Of a DNA stretch of 35,688 nucleotides, positions 23,073 to 30,318 are shown piece by piece. Position 1 is the first letter of the stretch. Each line of letters starts with the position of its first letter. The notes below the pieces were generated by a model. That model was not told the origin of the DNA and did no database searches. It was given only the letters and a program-made list of their open reading frames with translations. This stretch comes from Acidobacteriota bacterium (lineage in GTDB: Bacteria; Acidobacteriota; Thermoanaerobaculia; Multivoradales; JAHEKO01), in the NCBI GenBank assembly GCA_029862975.1, contig JAOTWP010000032.1, forward strand, positions 1-35,688, in the 5' to 3' direction. The position numbers and the translations under genes are program-made.

Positions 23073-23815
23073 AGGTCCGATACCGGCCGGCGCCGGCCTC
23101 CGAGGCGTGCCTCGCCAACGTCTACGTCTGGGAATCGCCGGTGCGCATCTGCCACTGGCTGATCGCCGGCTCGATCTGGGTGCTGTCGATCACCGGCCTC
23201 TACATGGGCAACCCCATGCTCACGGCGCCCGGCGCGGCGAGCGAGCACTTCCTCATGGGGACCGCCAAGCTCATCCACTTCTACGCCGCCATCGTCTTCA
23301 CCCTCTCGGTGCTCACCCGGGTGGTGTGGATGTTCATCGGCAACCGCTACGCCGCCTGGGACAAGTTCGTCCCGGCGCGCGCCATCCGCCGCAAGGGGCT
23401 GGGGCCGACGCTGCGCTACTACCTCTTCGCCCTGCGCCTGCCGCCGGGCTTCGTCGGCCACAATCCCCTCGCCGGGCTGTTCTACACGCTGGTCTTCGTT
23501 CTCTACGGAGTCCAGATCGCCACCGGGCTCGGCATGTACGCCGCAAGCGCCCACGTGGAGTCGCCGCTGCGCGTCTTCACCTTCTTCCTGCCGCTCTTCG
23601 GCGGCCTGCAGACCGCCCACTGGATCCACCACGTGGTCATGTGGCTGCTGTGGATGTTCATCGTGCACCACGTCTACAGCGCGGTGCTGATGTCGCAGGT
23701 GGAGGAGAACGCCACCGTCGAGTCGATCTTCTCGGGGCACAAGTTCGTGCCCAGGGAGGATCTCATCTACTCCGGGTACCGCTTCGTCGATCGGGACACG
23801 CTGCGTGGCGGATAG
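23069..23815 (+). CDS. hyaC: Ni/Fe-hydrogenase b-type cytochrome subunit
   Basis: A 248-residue inner-membrane di-heme cytochrome b that anchors the hydrogenase dimer and passes electrons to quinone. The start VYVWESPVRICHWLIAGSIW is typical of HyaC/HupC. Four hydrophobic helices are visible (about 27-47, 66-88, 132-153 and 180-207). Candidate heme ligands are His in RICHW, KLIHF and the HWIHHVVMW/VHHVYSA region. ATG 23069 overlaps the large subunit stop by four bases. The protease gene begins inside its last codons (23805), so the operon is tightly coupled. Confidence 0.95.
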   Translation: MKVRYRPAPASEACLANVYVWESPVRICHWLIAGSIWVLSITGLYMGNPMLTAPGAASEHFLMGTAKLIHFYAAIVFTLSVLTRVVWMFIGNRYAAWDKFVPARAIRRKGLGPTLRYYLFALRLPPGFVGHNPLAGLFYTLVFVLYGVQIATGLGMYAASAHVESPLRVFTFFLPLFGGLQTAHWIHHVVMWLLWMFIVHHVYSAVLMSQVEENATVESIFSGHKFVPREDLIYSGYRFVDRDTLRGG

Positions 23816-24362
23816 CGAGGGCTCGCTGCTCGTCCTCGGGCTCGGCAACGTCTTGTGCGGCGACGACGGCCTCGGCGTCGTCGCCGTGCACGAGCTGGAG
23901 CGGCGCTACGACCTGCCGGCCGGGGTGCAGGCGGTCGACGGCGGAACCCTGGGCTTGAGCCTGCTGACGCTCTTCGAGCGCCGTCAGGACGTCGTCCTCG
24001 TCGACGCCGTGCGCGCCGAGGCGCCACCCGGGTCGCTGGTGCGGCTGACGGGCGACGACGTGGCGCCGGCGGTGCGCACGCGCCTCTCGGTGCACCAGAT
24101 CGGCGTCGCCGATCTCCTCGACGGCCTGCGCCTGATCGACGCCTATCCCCGCCGTCTCGTGCTTCTGGGCCTGGTTCCCGAGACGATGGAGCTCGGGCTC
24201 GAGCGCTCCGCCGCCGTCGACGCCAACCTGCCGGCTCTCGTCGCTGCCGTCGCCGCCGAGGCGCGCGCGCTCGGCCACGAGGTGACCCCGCTCCCCGTCC
24301 ATGCGCATCACGAAGCCGATCCTCGCGGCCTGTTTGACGGTCCTGTCAGCCTGCGGCGGTGA
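23805..24362 (+). CDS. hyaD: hydrogenase maturation protease (HyaD/HupD family)
   Basis: A 185-residue endopeptidase that removes the C-terminal tail of the large subunit after nickel insertion. The family start LLVLGLGNVLCGDDGLGV contains the first Ni-sensing acidic residue (Asp in GDDG); the second is Asp in AVDGGTLGL, and the His is in LSVHQIGV. LVLLGLVPETMELGL is also conserved. The start is GTG 23805, overlapping hyaC by 11 bases. The C-terminus (from about residue 166) shares DNA with the cytochrome c gene that begins at 24301. Confidence 0.92.
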   Translation: MADSEGSLLVLGLGNVLCGDDGLGVVAVHELERRYDLPAGVQAVDGGTLGLSLLTLFERRQDVVLVDAVRAEAPPGSLVRLTGDDVAPAVRTRLSVHQIGVADLLDGLRLIDAYPRRLVLLGLVPETMELGLERSAAVDANLPALVAAVAAEARALGHEVTPLPVHAHHEADPRGLFDGPVSLRR

Positions 24363-24696
24363 GAGCCGGCCGACCGACCGCGAGAGCCTCGTGGTCCCCG
24401 GCGAGCTCTTGAGCTCGGCCGCGGCGCGCCAGCGCGGCAGCGAGCTCTTCGCGCGGCATTGCGCCCTGTGCCACGGGGAACGGGCGGACGGCCAGGGCGT
24501 GCGCCGCAATCTCTCGGCCCGGGCCGTCGATTTCACGGATCCCTACTGGCGCGACTCCGTGACGCCGCGCGACGTGTACCTCGTCATCCGGGACGGCAAG
24601 AGGGGCACGCCGATGCCGGCCTGGAGGATTCTCACCCCGGAGCAGACGTGGGACCTCACCGCGTTCGTGCTCGGGGTCAGCGCCGATCCGCCGTAG
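24301..24696 (+). CDS. c-type cytochrome lipoprotein at the end of the hydrogenase operon
   Basis: A 131-residue exported monoheme cytochrome c. ATG 24301 starts a short signal with lipobox LSAC (Cys at about residue 18), so it is probably membrane-tethered in the periplasm. The heme-binding motif is CALCH (about residues 56-60) and the likely axial Met lies in GTPMPAWR near residue 103, followed by the usual C-terminal helix EQTWDLTAFVLG. The first 62 bases overlap hyaD in another frame, which argues for translation coupled to the hydrogenase operon. It may take electrons from the hydrogenase or cytochrome b; that link is inferred from position. Its 3' end overlaps the convergent next gene by 20 bases. 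Confidence 0.88.
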   Translation: MRITKPILAACLTVLSACGGESRPTDRESLVVPGELLSSAAARQRGSELFARHCALCHGERADGQGVRRNLSARAVDFTDPYWRDSVTPRDVYLVIRDGKRGTPMPAWRILTPEQTWDLTAFVLGVSADPP

Positions 24697-25384
24697 GCGC
24701 GGCTTCGCCCTCGGCGGCGATCCGGGCGCAGCGCGCTGCGCGCCGCGCGTGACGGAGCGGCTCGGGGGTCCGGGCGCTGCCCGAGGCGCCGAGGACGACG
24801 GCGGCCGCGCTCTCGGCGTCGGTGCGCCAGGCGGCGTGGACGGCCAGCGGCCGGGCGCCCTGCCGGGTACACAGCCAGTAGCCGACGAGGCGGCCGCCGA
24901 GCCGGAGCGGCGACCGCGCCCCCCGCACGAGCTCCGGCCACTCGCCCGCCGCGACGAGGGGCCGGTGCGTGACGCCGACGGTCGGCAGGTCGAGCACGGC
25001 GCCCAGATGCAGGGCTAGTCCCGCGCTTCGCGGATGATCCCGCCCGGTGGCGTTGACGAGCAGGACGGCGGGAGGAGAGGGCAAGTCGCGCACCGCGGCG
25101 GCGAGCAGGGGACCTTCCCGCAGCGCCAGGAGACCGGCCTCGTAGCGGGCGCCCGCGGCTCCGGCGGCGAGAGCCGTGGTCACGGTGCCGTCTTCCGCGA
25201 TCAGCGCCGCTGCCGCCCAGGCCGGATCGCCCGCGGCACCGTAGCCGGACCGGCCGCGCGGGAAGCACACGAAGCAGCCGGCGAGCGGAAAGCGGTCGGC
25301 CGCCGGGGTCCAAGGCGGCGCGTCGGCCGCCGCGAGCCGCTCCTGCTCGCGCTCGAGCTCGGCGAAGGAGTCGGGCCACTCCAC
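24677..25384 (-). CDS. endonuclease V-like protein lacking catalytic aspartates
   Basis: A 235-residue protein with the endonuclease V fold signature: REGPLLAAAVRDL (the Glu of the active site kept), then NATGRDHPRSAGLALHLG and LDLPTVGVTHRPLV, matching the family's V-D-G-x-G-x-x-HPR-x-x-G-x-A and P-T-I-G-V-x-K segments. Two metal-binding aspartates are replaced: the position equivalent to E. coli D35 reads AGCFVCF, and that equivalent to D110 reads LVNATG. FPRGRSGYGAAGD follows the first strand. Either it is a catalytically dead paralogue, possibly nucleic-acid binding, or a divergent subfamily with different chemistry. ATG 25384 has only a weak ribosome binding site. Confidence 0.75.
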   Translation of the reverse strand: MEWPDSFAELEREQERLAAADAPPWTPAADRFPLAGCFVCFPRGRSGYGAAGDPAWAAAALIAEDGTVTTALAAGAAGARYEAGLLALREGPLLAAAVRDLPSPPAVLLVNATGRDHPRSAGLALHLGAVLDLPTVGVTHRPLVAAGEWPELVRGARSPLRLGGRLVGYWLCTRQGARPLAVHAAWRTDAESAAAVVLGASGSARTPEPLRHARRAARCARIAAEGEAAPTADRR

Positions 25385-25468
25385 GGTGCAAGACTACTCC
25401 CTGGCGCCTCGGCGCCAGCGAGGATCTGCGACCGAACGATCGGAGGCGAAGCCTCGCGGGAATCCCGG

Positions 25469-26740
25469 CTACCAGGAAGCGGGACCGTCTTCGGGACGTG
25501 GCTCGTCGCTTCCGGCGGGGGCTTCGACGGCCGCGGCGAGCAGGCGGCCGAGCTGCCACGTCGCGTGGATCCCGGCGAAGCGCTCGGCGCCGGGACCGTA
25601 GGCGAGGACGGGCACGACGGTGCCGGTGTGGCCGTCCGTGGGCCACAACGCGCGCAGGCTCGAGTTGGTGCCGTCGCCGGCGTCGAGCGCCAGGCCGCCG
25701 GTCTCGTGGTCTGAGGTGAAGAGGACGAGGGTCTCGCCGTCGGCGGCCGCGGCGTCGAGGACGCTCGTCAGGGCCGCCTCGATCGCCGCCATGCCGCGCA
25801 GCAAGCGCTCGAAGTCCCGGCGGTGCGACGCTGAATCCGGCTCTTCGCTCTCGACGAGAAGGAAGAAGGGCCGCTCCCCGGACGAGAGCCTCGCCAGCGC
25901 CGCGGCGACCAGCCGCGGCAGGGTAGGGGTGGACTCGAGATCCGTGACCTGGTCTTCGGAGAAGAGCGCCGCGACCGGCAGCTCGCCGGCGCCCTCCTCG
26001 AAGAAGCCGTCGCCGCCGTCCGGGTCCGGACCGAAGACCCGGAACCGGGACCGCAGGATCTCGAGGGTGGGCTCCAGCTCGGGGACCGCGCCCTCGCCGA
26101 CGTCCTCGAGCTCGCCGACGAGGAGGTCCAGGGGGGAGCCGGCGAGCTGGGCGAGAATCGACGCCGCGTCGTCGCGGCTCGCCGCGTGGGTGGCGAAGGC
26201 CGCCGGGGTCGCGTCCCAGACGTAGGAGTCGGTCACGATGCCGGTGCGGTAGCCGGCCGCGGCGGCCCGCTCGACGAGATTGCGCAGAGGCGCGTCGGCG
26301 GAGTCCACGCCCACGCGGCCGATGCCCGTGGGCTCACCGGTCGCCAGGGCGGTGGCCGAGGCGGCGGAGTCGACCAGGAAGCCGGTATCCGAGTGGGCGC
26401 GGTGCCAGCCGGCGGCCGTGAAGCGGTCCCAGGCGGAGGCGCCGCCCAGCCCGTGGAGGGCGGCGCGAGCGGCGGCGAGATGGGCGAAGCCGAGGCCGTC
26501 GGCGACGAAGACGACGAGGTTGGTGGGGCCGCCCGCCGGGCCGCCGAGGCGCGCGGCGGCGCGGCTGCGCTCGAGCTCCGAGCCGGCGAGCGGCACGGGA
26601 CGCCGCACCACCCGGGTCAGGCGGAGCCCGAACAGGGGCAGGAGAAGGTAGAGCGCGAGCGCGACTCCGAGGAGCTTGAGCGCGAGGGTCCCCAGCCGCC
26701 GGCGAAGGCGCGCGCTGCTCGGTGCCTCCTCTGCGGTCAT
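25469..26740 (-). CDS. alkaline phosphatase family protein, membrane-anchored
   Basis: A 423-residue phosphomonoesterase-like protein. An N-terminal hydrophobic helix (about residues 20-38) serves as an anchor or uncleaved signal. Alkaline phosphatase features: NLVVFVADGLGFAHL (first metal Asp), FLVDSAASATALATG with the nucleophile Ser, FFLLVESEEPDSASH (metal Glu/Asp), LFTSDHETGGL (Asp-His) and PTDGHTGTVVPVLAYGPGA (last His). All metal ligands seem present, so it should be active in the periplasm. It is monocistronic, divergent from the cytochrome c gene at 27012. ATG 26740 is used. Confidence 0.88.
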   Translation of the reverse strand: MTAEEAPSSARLRRRLGTLALKLLGVALALYLLLPLFGLRLTRVVRRPVPLAGSELERSRAAARLGGPAGGPTNLVVFVADGLGFAHLAAARAALHGLGGASAWDRFTAAGWHRAHSDTGFLVDSAASATALATGEPTGIGRVGVDSADAPLRNLVERAAAAGYRTGIVTDSYVWDATPAAFATHAASRDDAASILAQLAGSPLDLLVGELEDVGEGAVPELEPTLEILRSRFRVFGPDPDGGDGFFEEGAGELPVAALFSEDQVTDLESTPTLPRLVAAALARLSSGERPFFLLVESEEPDSASHRRDFERLLRGMAAIEAALTSVLDAAAADGETLVLFTSDHETGGLALDAGDGTNSSLRALWPTDGHTGTVVPVLAYGPGAERFAGIHATWQLGRLLAAAVEAPAGSDEPRPEDGPASW

Positions 26741-26812
26741 TCAGCGTCTCCCAGCCCTGCGCAGGATAGCCGCCGCGCCCCCTCTCGGTCGAGGAGGAAC
26801 GTCGCGTTCCCT

Positions 26813-26836
26813 GGGCGGGCGGGCGGGCGGGCGGGC
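26813..26836. repeat. (GGGC)6 tandem repeat
   Basis: Six perfect GGGC units in the 271-base gap between the phosphatase and cytochrome c genes. Four or more G3 runs on the plus strand could form a G-quadruplex. The rest of the gap shows no gene; GGAGG just before 27012 is the next gene's ribosome binding site. Confidence 0.75.
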
Positions 26837-27011
26837 GCAGCGCTGCCCCCGGGCGCGCGGTTCGGCCGCCACCTCCGAGGGTGGCGCGATGGCGAGAGGG
26901 CGGGCGTAGACTCCTGAGCACCGGCGCCCGCACCGGCGCTGGCCGCCGAGATGCGAGCCTCGCGCCTCGCCTGGCGGACCCCGGAAGCACACTTGGACAA
27001 GGAGGTTTCCG

Positions 27012-27473
27012 ATGAGAGGACTGTCGGTCGTTCTCGCAGTCGTCGTCGCTGCGCTCAGCGCCGTCGCCCTGCACACACAGGAGCTGGACGTCGAGAGAGA
27101 AGCGGTGAAATGGGAGCAGGTTGCACATTCCGACGGCGAGGCCCTCTACGCCGAGCTCTGCGCGGTCTGCCACGGCGTCGACGCCAAGGGGCACGGGCCG
27201 GCGGCGCCGGCGCTGGCGGTGCCCGTGCCCGACCTGACGCGGCTGGCGCTCGGCTACGACGGCGTCTTTCCGTTCGCGGAGGTCGAGAAGTCCATCACTC
27301 ACGAGAAGTCGATCGTCGCCCACGGGACGCTCGACATGCCCGTGTGGGGCAAGGTGCTGCGCGACGTGCGGCCCGACTACAAGCCGGCCCGCCGTGAGGC
27401 TTTCGTGAACTGGCGGATCTACAACCTCACGAGCTATCTCGAGTCCCTGCAGGCCGGCCCGCCCGCGCGCTAG
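27012..27473 (+). CDS. periplasmic monoheme cytochrome c
   Basis: A 153-residue exported cytochrome. ATG 27012 follows ACAAGGAGG, a very strong ribosome binding site, and starts a signal peptide ending around ALHTQE. The heme motif is CAVCH (about residues 50-54) in ALYAELCAVCHGVDAKG, and the likely axial Met is in TLDMPVWGK. The C-terminus NWRIYNLTSYLESLQ is the usual final helix. It is the second cytochrome c in the window and has no clear operon partner; electron donor and acceptor cannot be inferred. Confidence 0.88.
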   Translation: MRGLSVVLAVVVAALSAVALHTQELDVEREAVKWEQVAHSDGEALYAELCAVCHGVDAKGHGPAAPALAVPVPDLTRLALGYDGVFPFAEVEKSITHEKSIVAHGTLDMPVWGKVLRDVRPDYKPARREAFVNWRIYNLTSYLESLQAGPPAR

Positions 27474-27553
27474 GGAGGCACACCGCAGGCGGTCTGCATC
27501 TATTGGCACACAGCGAGTTCACGATTAGAGCGGTTCGTGTTACATTTCTCCCG

Positions 27554-27573
27554 AGTGTGACTTTTTCCACACT
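27554..27573. promoter_or_regulatory. inverted repeat upstream of the HAMP-GGDEF gene
   Basis: AGTGTG and CACACT arms separated by 8 T-rich bases, 80 bases before the next start codon in an otherwise gene-free 180-base gap. It could be an operator or a weak terminator of the cytochrome gene; unresolved. Confidence 0.3.
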
Positions 27574-27653
27574 GGGCAGCCCGTCAGGAGCCCGCGGGGG
27601 GAGCCGGGACGGTCGGTCTGGAAGTCGTCGACACGCAACCCGAGAGGATTGCG

Positions 27654-29441
27654 ATGAGCAACGGTTCTCCAACGGGCGCCGGAGGCGTGAGGGAGTCGCG
27701 AAGTGAACGCCCAGCGGCGGCGAGCACCCCGCCGGGAGAGGCGCCGGGCGCCGGACCGGACGGCGGCCGGGACACCGCGTTCGCGCCGGCGGCCGTCGAG
27801 GGAGCCGGCGGCGAGCGCCTGGCGCGGCCGGGCGCCAGCGTCGCGCGCAAGCTCCTGGCGCTGGTCATCGGCTCGGCGCTCGTCCCCGCCCTCCTCGTCG
27901 GGCTCGTGTCGTACCTGACGGCGCGCGAGATCCTCGTCGACAAGATCCACGGCGCCCTCGACGCCCGGCTGGCCGCCTGTGAGGAGCACCTCGACCTCTC
28001 GCTGGCCCGCCGGGTCGAGGACGCCGAGATCTTCGCCAACGCCTTCATCGTCGGCGCCACCCTGGACGCGAGCCGCCGGGCGGCGCTGGCCGGTCTTCCC
28101 GAGGCTGCAGATTCCACGCGCCAGCAGCTGCGCAGCTACCTGGACGAGGTCGCGGGGCGCTACCGGCTCTACCGGGAGCTGGCCGTCGTCGACGTCGACG
28201 GCCGAACGATCGCGAGCACGGCGGGCGCGGCGGGCGGGGGATGGCGCGACCGCCTCGCCCCGACTCCGGAGAGCAGGAAGGGCGTCACCCTCGAGACGGG
28301 CGACGGCGAGCCCCTCGCCGTCGTCCGGCAGGCCGTCAACGCCGGGGACGGCGAGCGCCTGGGGTCGCTGATCGCCGTCGGGGGGCTGGAGGACATCTGG
28401 CAGCGCCTGCGCGCCGAGGTCCAGCCGGAGCGCGCTCGCTTGCTGGTCGTCGCCGCGACCGGACAGGCGCTCTTCGACTCCGCGCGGGAGGAGGGCGCGC
28501 CTCCGCGCGCCGTGGGATCGGAAGGGGTGCGCCGCGCGCTCGTCGGCATGCAGGGAGTGGCCGAGTACCGCGACGCGGGGGGCGTCGAGGTCGTCGCGAG
28601 CTTCCGCTACTCGCGGCTTCACCAACTGGGGCTGGTGATCGAGCAGCCGGCCGGCGAGGCCTTCGTCGCGCTGACCCGGATGCGCCAGGCGGTCGTCTGG
28701 ATCAGCGTCCTGGCGACCCTGCTCGTCACCGCCATCGGCGCGTTCCTGGCCCTCAACCTCACCCGCCCAATCGACGCCCTGAGCGAGGGGGCGCGGCTCG
28801 TGGCGGCCGGCGACCTGTCGACCGAGGTCCCGGCCACCACCGGCGACCAGATCGGCGACCTCACCCGGACCTTCAACCGCATGGTCCGCACCCTGCGGGA
28901 GTCGCGCGAGACCCTCGAGAACCTCTCCGTGACGGACGATCTGACCGGGCTGTACAACCGGCGCTACATGAGGCGCAGGCTCGACGAGGAGCTGGCCCGC
29001 GCCCGGCGCGCCGGGCAGGCCCTGTCCATCTTGATTCTCGACCTCGACGAGTTCAAGGCCTTCAACGACCTGCTCGGCCATCTCCAGGGCGACCTCTTTC
29101 TCCGCCGGACCGCCGAGATCCTGAAAGCCGGCTTCCGGCCCTCGGACGTTCTCTCGCGCTGGGGCGGCGAAGAGTTCGTGGCCATGCTTCCGGAGACGGG
29201 GAAGCGGGAGGCCGCGAGAGTCGCGGAGCGAGTCCGGGCCGCGTTCGAGGCGCGGAGTCCCGTCGCCGACCTGGCGCCCAGGGTGACCATCAGCGCCGGG
29301 CTGGCGACCTACCCCGACGATGGCGAGACCCGCGAGGAGCTGCTGCTCAACGCCGACGTGGCGCTCTACCGGGCCAAGGACCTGGGCCGCAACCGGATCG
29401 AGATGAGCTCGCTGCCGCGCGCCGAGGAAGACGAGGGCTAG
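27654..29441 (+). CDS. membrane diguanylate cyclase: sensor, HAMP and GGDEF
   Basis: A 595-residue inner-membrane protein predicted to make cyclic di-GMP. After a 60-residue low-complexity cytoplasmic start come a first helix (about 66-88), a periplasmic sensor region of about 250 residues resembling a Cache-type domain (RLYRELAVVDVDGRTIAST), a second helix (about 339-362), a HAMP linker (LTRPIDALSEGARLVAAGDL), and a GGDEF domain from DDLTGLYNRRY. The active site is GGEEF at 504-508 and the I-site RPSD at 495-498, so synthesis and product inhibition both look intact. ATG 27654 is preceded by GAGAGGATTGCG, a usable ribosome binding site. It is monocistronic. Confidence 0.9.
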   Translation: MSNGSPTGAGGVRESRSERPAAASTPPGEAPGAGPDGGRDTAFAPAAVEGAGGERLARPGASVARKLLALVIGSALVPALLVGLVSYLTAREILVDKIHGALDARLAACEEHLDLSLARRVEDAEIFANAFIVGATLDASRRAALAGLPEAADSTRQQLRSYLDEVAGRYRLYRELAVVDVDGRTIASTAGAAGGGWRDRLAPTPESRKGVTLETGDGEPLAVVRQAVNAGDGERLGSLIAVGGLEDIWQRLRAEVQPERARLLVVAATGQALFDSAREEGAPPRAVGSEGVRRALVGMQGVAEYRDAGGVEVVASFRYSRLHQLGLVIEQPAGEAFVALTRMRQAVVWISVLATLLVTAIGAFLALNLTRPIDALSEGARLVAAGDLSTEVPATTGDQIGDLTRTFNRMVRTLRESRETLENLSVTDDLTGLYNRRYMRRRLDEELARARRAGQALSILILDLDEFKAFNDLLGHLQGDLFLRRTAEILKAGFRPSDVLSRWGGEEFVAMLPETGKREAARVAERVRAAFEARSPVADLAPRVTISAGLATYPDDGETREELLLNADVALYRAKDLGRNRIEMSSLPRAEEDEG

Positions 29442-29451
29442 CGCTTCCCGG

Positions 29452-30318
29452 CTAGCGGTCCGGGAGCGGCTCGTCCACCGTCTCGCGCTCGCCGACGAGG
29501 CGCGAGTGGACCCAGCCGCGCAGCTCGCTGCGGCCTTCGACCTGCAGCCATTCGCCGGCGCGGGCCACCGCGAGGAGGGGCTCGCCCGGATCGAGCACGG
29601 CGATCCGGCCGAAGGCCAGGCCCGGGCCCTCGCGAAGGTTGGCGCGCTGGGTGGGCGCGACGGGGCGGGGGCGGACGAGCGGCATCACCGGGCCGGCGTC
29701 GCCCGGAATCGAGCCGCGGACCTCGATCACCGTCCGCGCCTGCCGGACGAGCTCGCTGGCCCGCTCCGCCAGGTACGCCGCGCCGCTGTAGTTGTCTTCC
29801 CGCAGGGCGTCGTCGGCTCGCCGCAGCAGGTCGGCGGCGCGCTCGAGCCGGCCGGTTGCCTCGGCGTCTCCCGTCCCGTCCATGGACCGCAGCGCGACCC
29901 GGACCTCGGCGATGCGGGAGGTCGCGAGAGCCCGGCTCTGGACGCTGCGTACGCTCGCCTTCGAGCGCAGGACCTCCTCGATGGCGCTCGCCAGCTCGAT
30001 CTCGAGGGCTACCGCGCGCTCCTCCGCCACCGCGAGGGCGGCCCGCTTCTCGTCCAGGATCCTCTCGAGCTCGCGGGCCCGCGCCCGCTCGGCGGCCAGG
30101 GCTTCACGCTCCCGCTCGAGGGCCTTCTCGAGCTCCAACGGATCCGCCGGGCCCGCGCTCGTCGCCGGCGGAGCGGCCGGGAGCGCGGCGACGGGCTCCT
30201 CGCGGACGACGGGTGGCGGGCCGCCACCGGCGCAGCCGACGATCTGGGCGAGGATCAGGGAGCCCCCCGCGGCCGTCCAGGGGGAGCGGCGCGCCGGGCG
30301 GGGGGCGGGGCGCCTCAT
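29452..30318 (-). CDS. lipoprotein with coiled coil and C-terminal SH3 domain
   Basis: A 288-residue exported protein. ATG 30318 overlaps the stop of the upstream dehydrogenase gene (ATGA). The N-terminus is arginine-rich, then a hydrophobic core with lipobox-like IVGC. Residues ~65-130 are a Glu/Arg/Ala-rich coiled coil (LEREREALAAERARARELER), followed by a helical region. The C-terminal ~70 residues form a bacterial SH3 domain: QRANLREGPGLAFGRIAVLD, then GEWLQVEGRSELRGWVHSRL. SH3 domains of this type bind cell-wall peptides, so this may be an envelope-associated tether. The open frame continues upstream to 30867 but overlaps the dehydrogenase and is not coding. Confidence 0.8.
   Translation of the reverse strand: MRRPAPRPARRSPWTAAGGSLILAQIVGCAGGGPPPVVREEPVAALPAAPPATSAGPADPLELEKALEREREALAAERARARELERILDEKRAALAVAEERAVALEIELASAIEEVLRSKASVRSVQSRALATSRIAEVRVALRSMDGTGDAEATGRLERAADLLRRADDALREDNYSGAAYLAERASELVRQARTVIEVRGSIPGDAGPVMPLVRPRPVAPTQRANLREGPGLAFGRIAVLDPGEPLLAVARAGEWLQVEGRSELRGWVHSRLVGERETVDEPLPDR

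Noticed and set aside
27500..27553. Sigma-70 promoter before the HAMP-GGDEF gene
   Set aside because: TTGGCA and TTACAT-like hexamers can be found but the pairing and -10 quality are too poor to call.
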